NCBI GenBank assembly: GCA_019694595.1
Contig: JAIBBQ010000039.1
Location: forward strand, 1 to 37,993
From: Myxococcaceae bacterium
Lineage (GTDB): Bacteria; Myxococcota; Myxococcia; Myxococcales; Myxococcaceae
Reading direction: 5' to 3'
Length of the DNA stretch: 37,993 bases
In this document: in pieces, positions 36,346 through 37,993 of the stretch
How positions within the stretch are numbered: position 1 is the first letter of the stretch
How the letters are laid out: each line of letters begins with the position of its first letter
Notes under the pieces: model-generated
Seen by the model: the letters and a program-made list of their open reading frames with translations, nothing else
The model's database searches: none
What the model was told of the DNA's origin: nothing
Made by a program: the position numbers and the translations under genes

Positions 36346-37842
36346 GAAGGTGAAACCGAGTCGGCGCTCCACTCGGCGGACATCGAGGCGGTGGCGCGCC
36401 GGCTGGTGGAGCTGGCGTGCGGAGAGACCGGCTCGCGCAACGGCGCGGTGTTCATGCACGACGCCAAGCTCAAGGCGCTCACCGTCGACTTCCACATGGT
36501 GGAAGGGGTCATCGTCACCCTGCCGGGGCAGGGCTCGGTGCTGCGCGCGCGGCGCGACGGCCGGCCCAACGGCATCGCGGTCACCTGCTTCGAGAGCGGC
36601 ACGCCGTACGTGTGCAACGACACCGCGTCCGACCCCAACTACGCGCGGTACTTCCTCGACGTGGCGGCGGTGCTGGCGGTGCCGATTCCTTGGCAGGGGC
36701 GGCCCCTGGGGGTGCTCACCGTCTCCTCGACCCGGGCGCAGGCCTTCACCAAGGAGCACGTCAAGGCGCTGAGCGCGCTCGCCGAGACGTCGGCCAAGTT
36801 CCTGCGGCGCGCCCAGCTCGCGCGCTCGACGCGGGAAGACACCGGGCGGCCGTACGTCATCAAGGGGCTGTCGCCGGCGTGGCTCGAGGTGGAGCGCCGG
36901 CTGGAGCAGATCGCGCCCACCAGCGCGCCCGTGCTGGTCACCGGCGAGAGCGGCACCGGCAAGGACCTGATGTCGCGCGCCATTCACTTCAACAGCCAGC
37001 GCGCCACCAAGCCGTTCGTCACCGTCAACTGCGCCGCCATCCCGGAGACGATGCTCGAGAGCGTGCTCTTCGGGCACGTGAAGGGCGCCTTCACCGGCGC
37101 CAGCTTCGACAAGGTGGGCGAGTTCCAGAAGGCCGACGGAGGCACGCTGTTCCTCGACGAGCTCGGCGAGCTGCCGCTCATGCTGCAGGCCAAGGTTCTG
37201 CGCGCCATCGAGCAGGGGGAAGTGACGCCGCTGGGCAGCAACGCGCCGCCCGGCCGGGTCGACGTGCGGCTCATCTGCGCCACCAACCGCGACCTCGCGG
37301 CGATGGTGCGGCAGGGCAAGTTCCGCGACGACCTCTACTTCCGCGTCGGGGTGCTGAGCATCGAGCTGCCGCCACTGCGCAGCTACAAGGACAACCTCGC
37401 CATTCTCGCCCAGGTCTTCCTGCAGCAGTCGGCGCAGCGCCACGGCCGCAAGGTGTCGGGCATCTCGCGCGAGGCGATGGCGGTGCTCCAGGGGTACTCG
37501 TTCCCCGGGAACATGCGCGAGCTCAAGAACGCCATGGAGCACGCGGTGATCCTCGCGCGGGGCGACCAGGTCGAGCCCGACGACCTGCCGCGCTCGATGC
37601 GCGAAGGCCGGCTCGCGGCGCCGGACAAGGCCGCCGCCCCGGCGAGGCCCGCCACGCTCGCGGAGCTCAGGGAGGCGTGGGTGGCGCCCCAGGAGCGGCG
37701 CTACCTCGCCGAGCTGCTCGACGCGTCGCAGGGCAAGGTGGAGCTCGCCGCGAAGACCGCGGGCGTCAACAAGGTCACCTTCTACCGGCTGATGAAGCGC
37801 CACGGCCTCTCGCTGCGGCGCACGGCGCAGGTGGGGGCGTGA
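36334..37842 (+). CDS. GAF-domain sigma-54 enhancer-binding protein
   Basis: The 502-residue product has an N-terminal GAF domain (about 15-160) containing NGAVFMHD, an FESGTPYVCNDTASDPNYA loop and VLAVPIPWQGRPLGVLTV. The AAA+ domain (about 175-405) has Walker A GESGTGKD (204-211), the GAFTGA loop (251-256), Walker B GGTLFLDE, CATNRD and FPGNMRELKN. A Fis HTH (KVELAAKTAGVNKVTFYRLMKRHG) closes the protein. Without a receiver, its signal is probably a small molecule bound by GAF, as in NorR- or FhlA-like regulators; the two Cys at 85 and 94 could matter for redox sensing (inference). ATG 36334 has no clear Shine-Dalgarno, and the inverted repeat at 36324-36345 spans it. It is divergent from the DUF1508 lipoprotein gene, whose -24/-12 promoter is its most likely target. 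It converges with the partial gene at 37858 with 15 bp between stops. Confidence 0.94.
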   Translation: MVLREGETESALHSADIEAVARRLVELACGETGSRNGAVFMHDAKLKALTVDFHMVEGVIVTLPGQGSVLRARRDGRPNGIAVTCFESGTPYVCNDTASDPNYARYFLDVAAVLAVPIPWQGRPLGVLTVSSTRAQAFTKEHVKALSALAETSAKFLRRAQLARSTREDTGRPYVIKGLSPAWLEVERRLEQIAPTSAPVLVTGESGTGKDLMSRAIHFNSQRATKPFVTVNCAAIPETMLESVLFGHVKGAFTGASFDKVGEFQKADGGTLFLDELGELPLMLQAKVLRAIEQGEVTPLGSNAPPGRVDVRLICATNRDLAAMVRQGKFRDDLYFRVGVLSIELPPLRSYKDNLAILAQVFLQQSAQRHGRKVSGISREAMAVLQGYSFPGNMRELKNAMEHAVILARGDQVEPDDLPRSMREGRLAAPDKAAAPARPATLAELREAWVAPQERRYLAELLDASQGKVELAAKTAGVNKVTFYRLMKRHGLSLRRTAQVGA

Positions 37843-37857
37843 GCGCCGCGCTGGCCG

Positions 37858-37993
37858 TCAGGGCGCCGTTCCGCAGCCGCCGTCGATGAGGTTCCCGGTG
37901 GGCGCCGGGCTCACCACCGTCGCCGCGGTCCCCAGCTCGCCCGCCACGCCGTCGACGCGGATGCGGCCCACCGCGCCGCCGCCCGCCCCCCCG
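37858..37993 (-). CDS. C-terminus of a Gly-rich surface protein, truncated by the window
   Basis: The minus-strand frame ends at TGA (37858-37860) and is open to the window edge, giving 44 residues. It begins with Gly/Ala repeats, continues GRIRVDGVAGELG and ends in a short tail with one Cys (GGCGTAP). A Gly-rich run followed by GRIRV is a common ending of myxobacterial repeat-containing surface proteins, so this is probably the end of one of these. Start, signal peptide and family are outside the window. Base composition and third-position GC on this strand fit coding. Confidence 0.55.
   Translation of the reverse strand, partial: GGAGGGAVGRIRVDGVAGELGTAATVVSPAPTGNLIDGGCGTAP

Overview
The window is about 38 kb of very GC-rich bacterial chromosome. 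It has strong wobble-position GC, three sigma-54 enhancer-binding proteins (EBPs), soluble hybrid histidine kinases, a large acidic RpoD, and lipoproteins with Gly/Ser linkers followed by Cys-rich or Ca-binding regions. This combination suggests a myxobacterium (Myxococcota, probably the Myxococcus/Archangium side). That assignment is inferred from gene content and style, not from a marker comparison. I see no rRNA, tRNA, insertion sequence, prophage or CRISPR array.

Layout. (1) 1-826: 3' part of a gene for a protein with an (AGGGS)n linker. (2) 839-6786: a signalling island. On the minus strand, an EBP with an N-terminal winged-helix-like region lies upstream of a FIST sensor gene and a soluble hybrid kinase gene that overlap each other. 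A second soluble hybrid kinase is divergent. A well-formed -24/-12 promoter sits in front of FIST. (3) 6902-7669: a probable lipoprotein, then a bidirectional hairpin. (4) 7830-15462, all minus: GT2 glycosyltransferase, ChbG/YdjC deacetylase, TrmJ-like methyltransferase, then the macromolecular-synthesis genes rpsU, yqeY, dnaG and rpoD. (5) 15668-18722, plus: a REC-PAS-histidine kinase and its NtrC-type regulator, followed by a two-hairpin repeat element and a 22-bp tandem repeat. (6) 19013-22287, minus: a HEYTH-containing lipoprotein and RarA. (7) 22326-27984, plus: NAD kinase, a zinc-ribbon membrane protein, and a three-subunit molybdenum hydroxylase whose FAD subunit carries the extra four-Cys [4Fe-4S] motif of 4-hydroxybenzoyl-CoA reductase. 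(8) 28113-29987: Cys-rich lipoprotein. (9) 30070-33568: divergent slyX and a SWIM-SNF2 ATPase. (10) 33582-36217, minus: an EF-hand lipoprotein and a four-repeat DUF1508 lipoprotein. (11) 36334-37842: GAF-type EBP divergent from the DUF1508 gene. (12) 37858-37993: C-terminus of a minus-strand gene running off the window.

How the parts may work together. All three EBP genes (4048-5334, 17235-18722, 36334-37842) have an intact GAFTGA loop. Each lies next to a sequence matching the -24/-12 sigma-54 promoter with exact spacing: 3982-3997 before FIST, 15639-15654 before the REC-PAS kinase, and 36230-36245 before the DUF1508 lipoprotein. Each promoter has a palindromic candidate enhancer site 59-88 bp upstream of its predicted start. 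The simplest reading is three local regulator-target circuits. The FIST/hybrid-kinase/wHTH-EBP island and the GAF-EBP/DUF1508 lipoprotein pair are the best candidates for undescribed systems. In several of these genes the predicted transcription start falls 2-3 nt before the ATG, so leaderless translation is possible.
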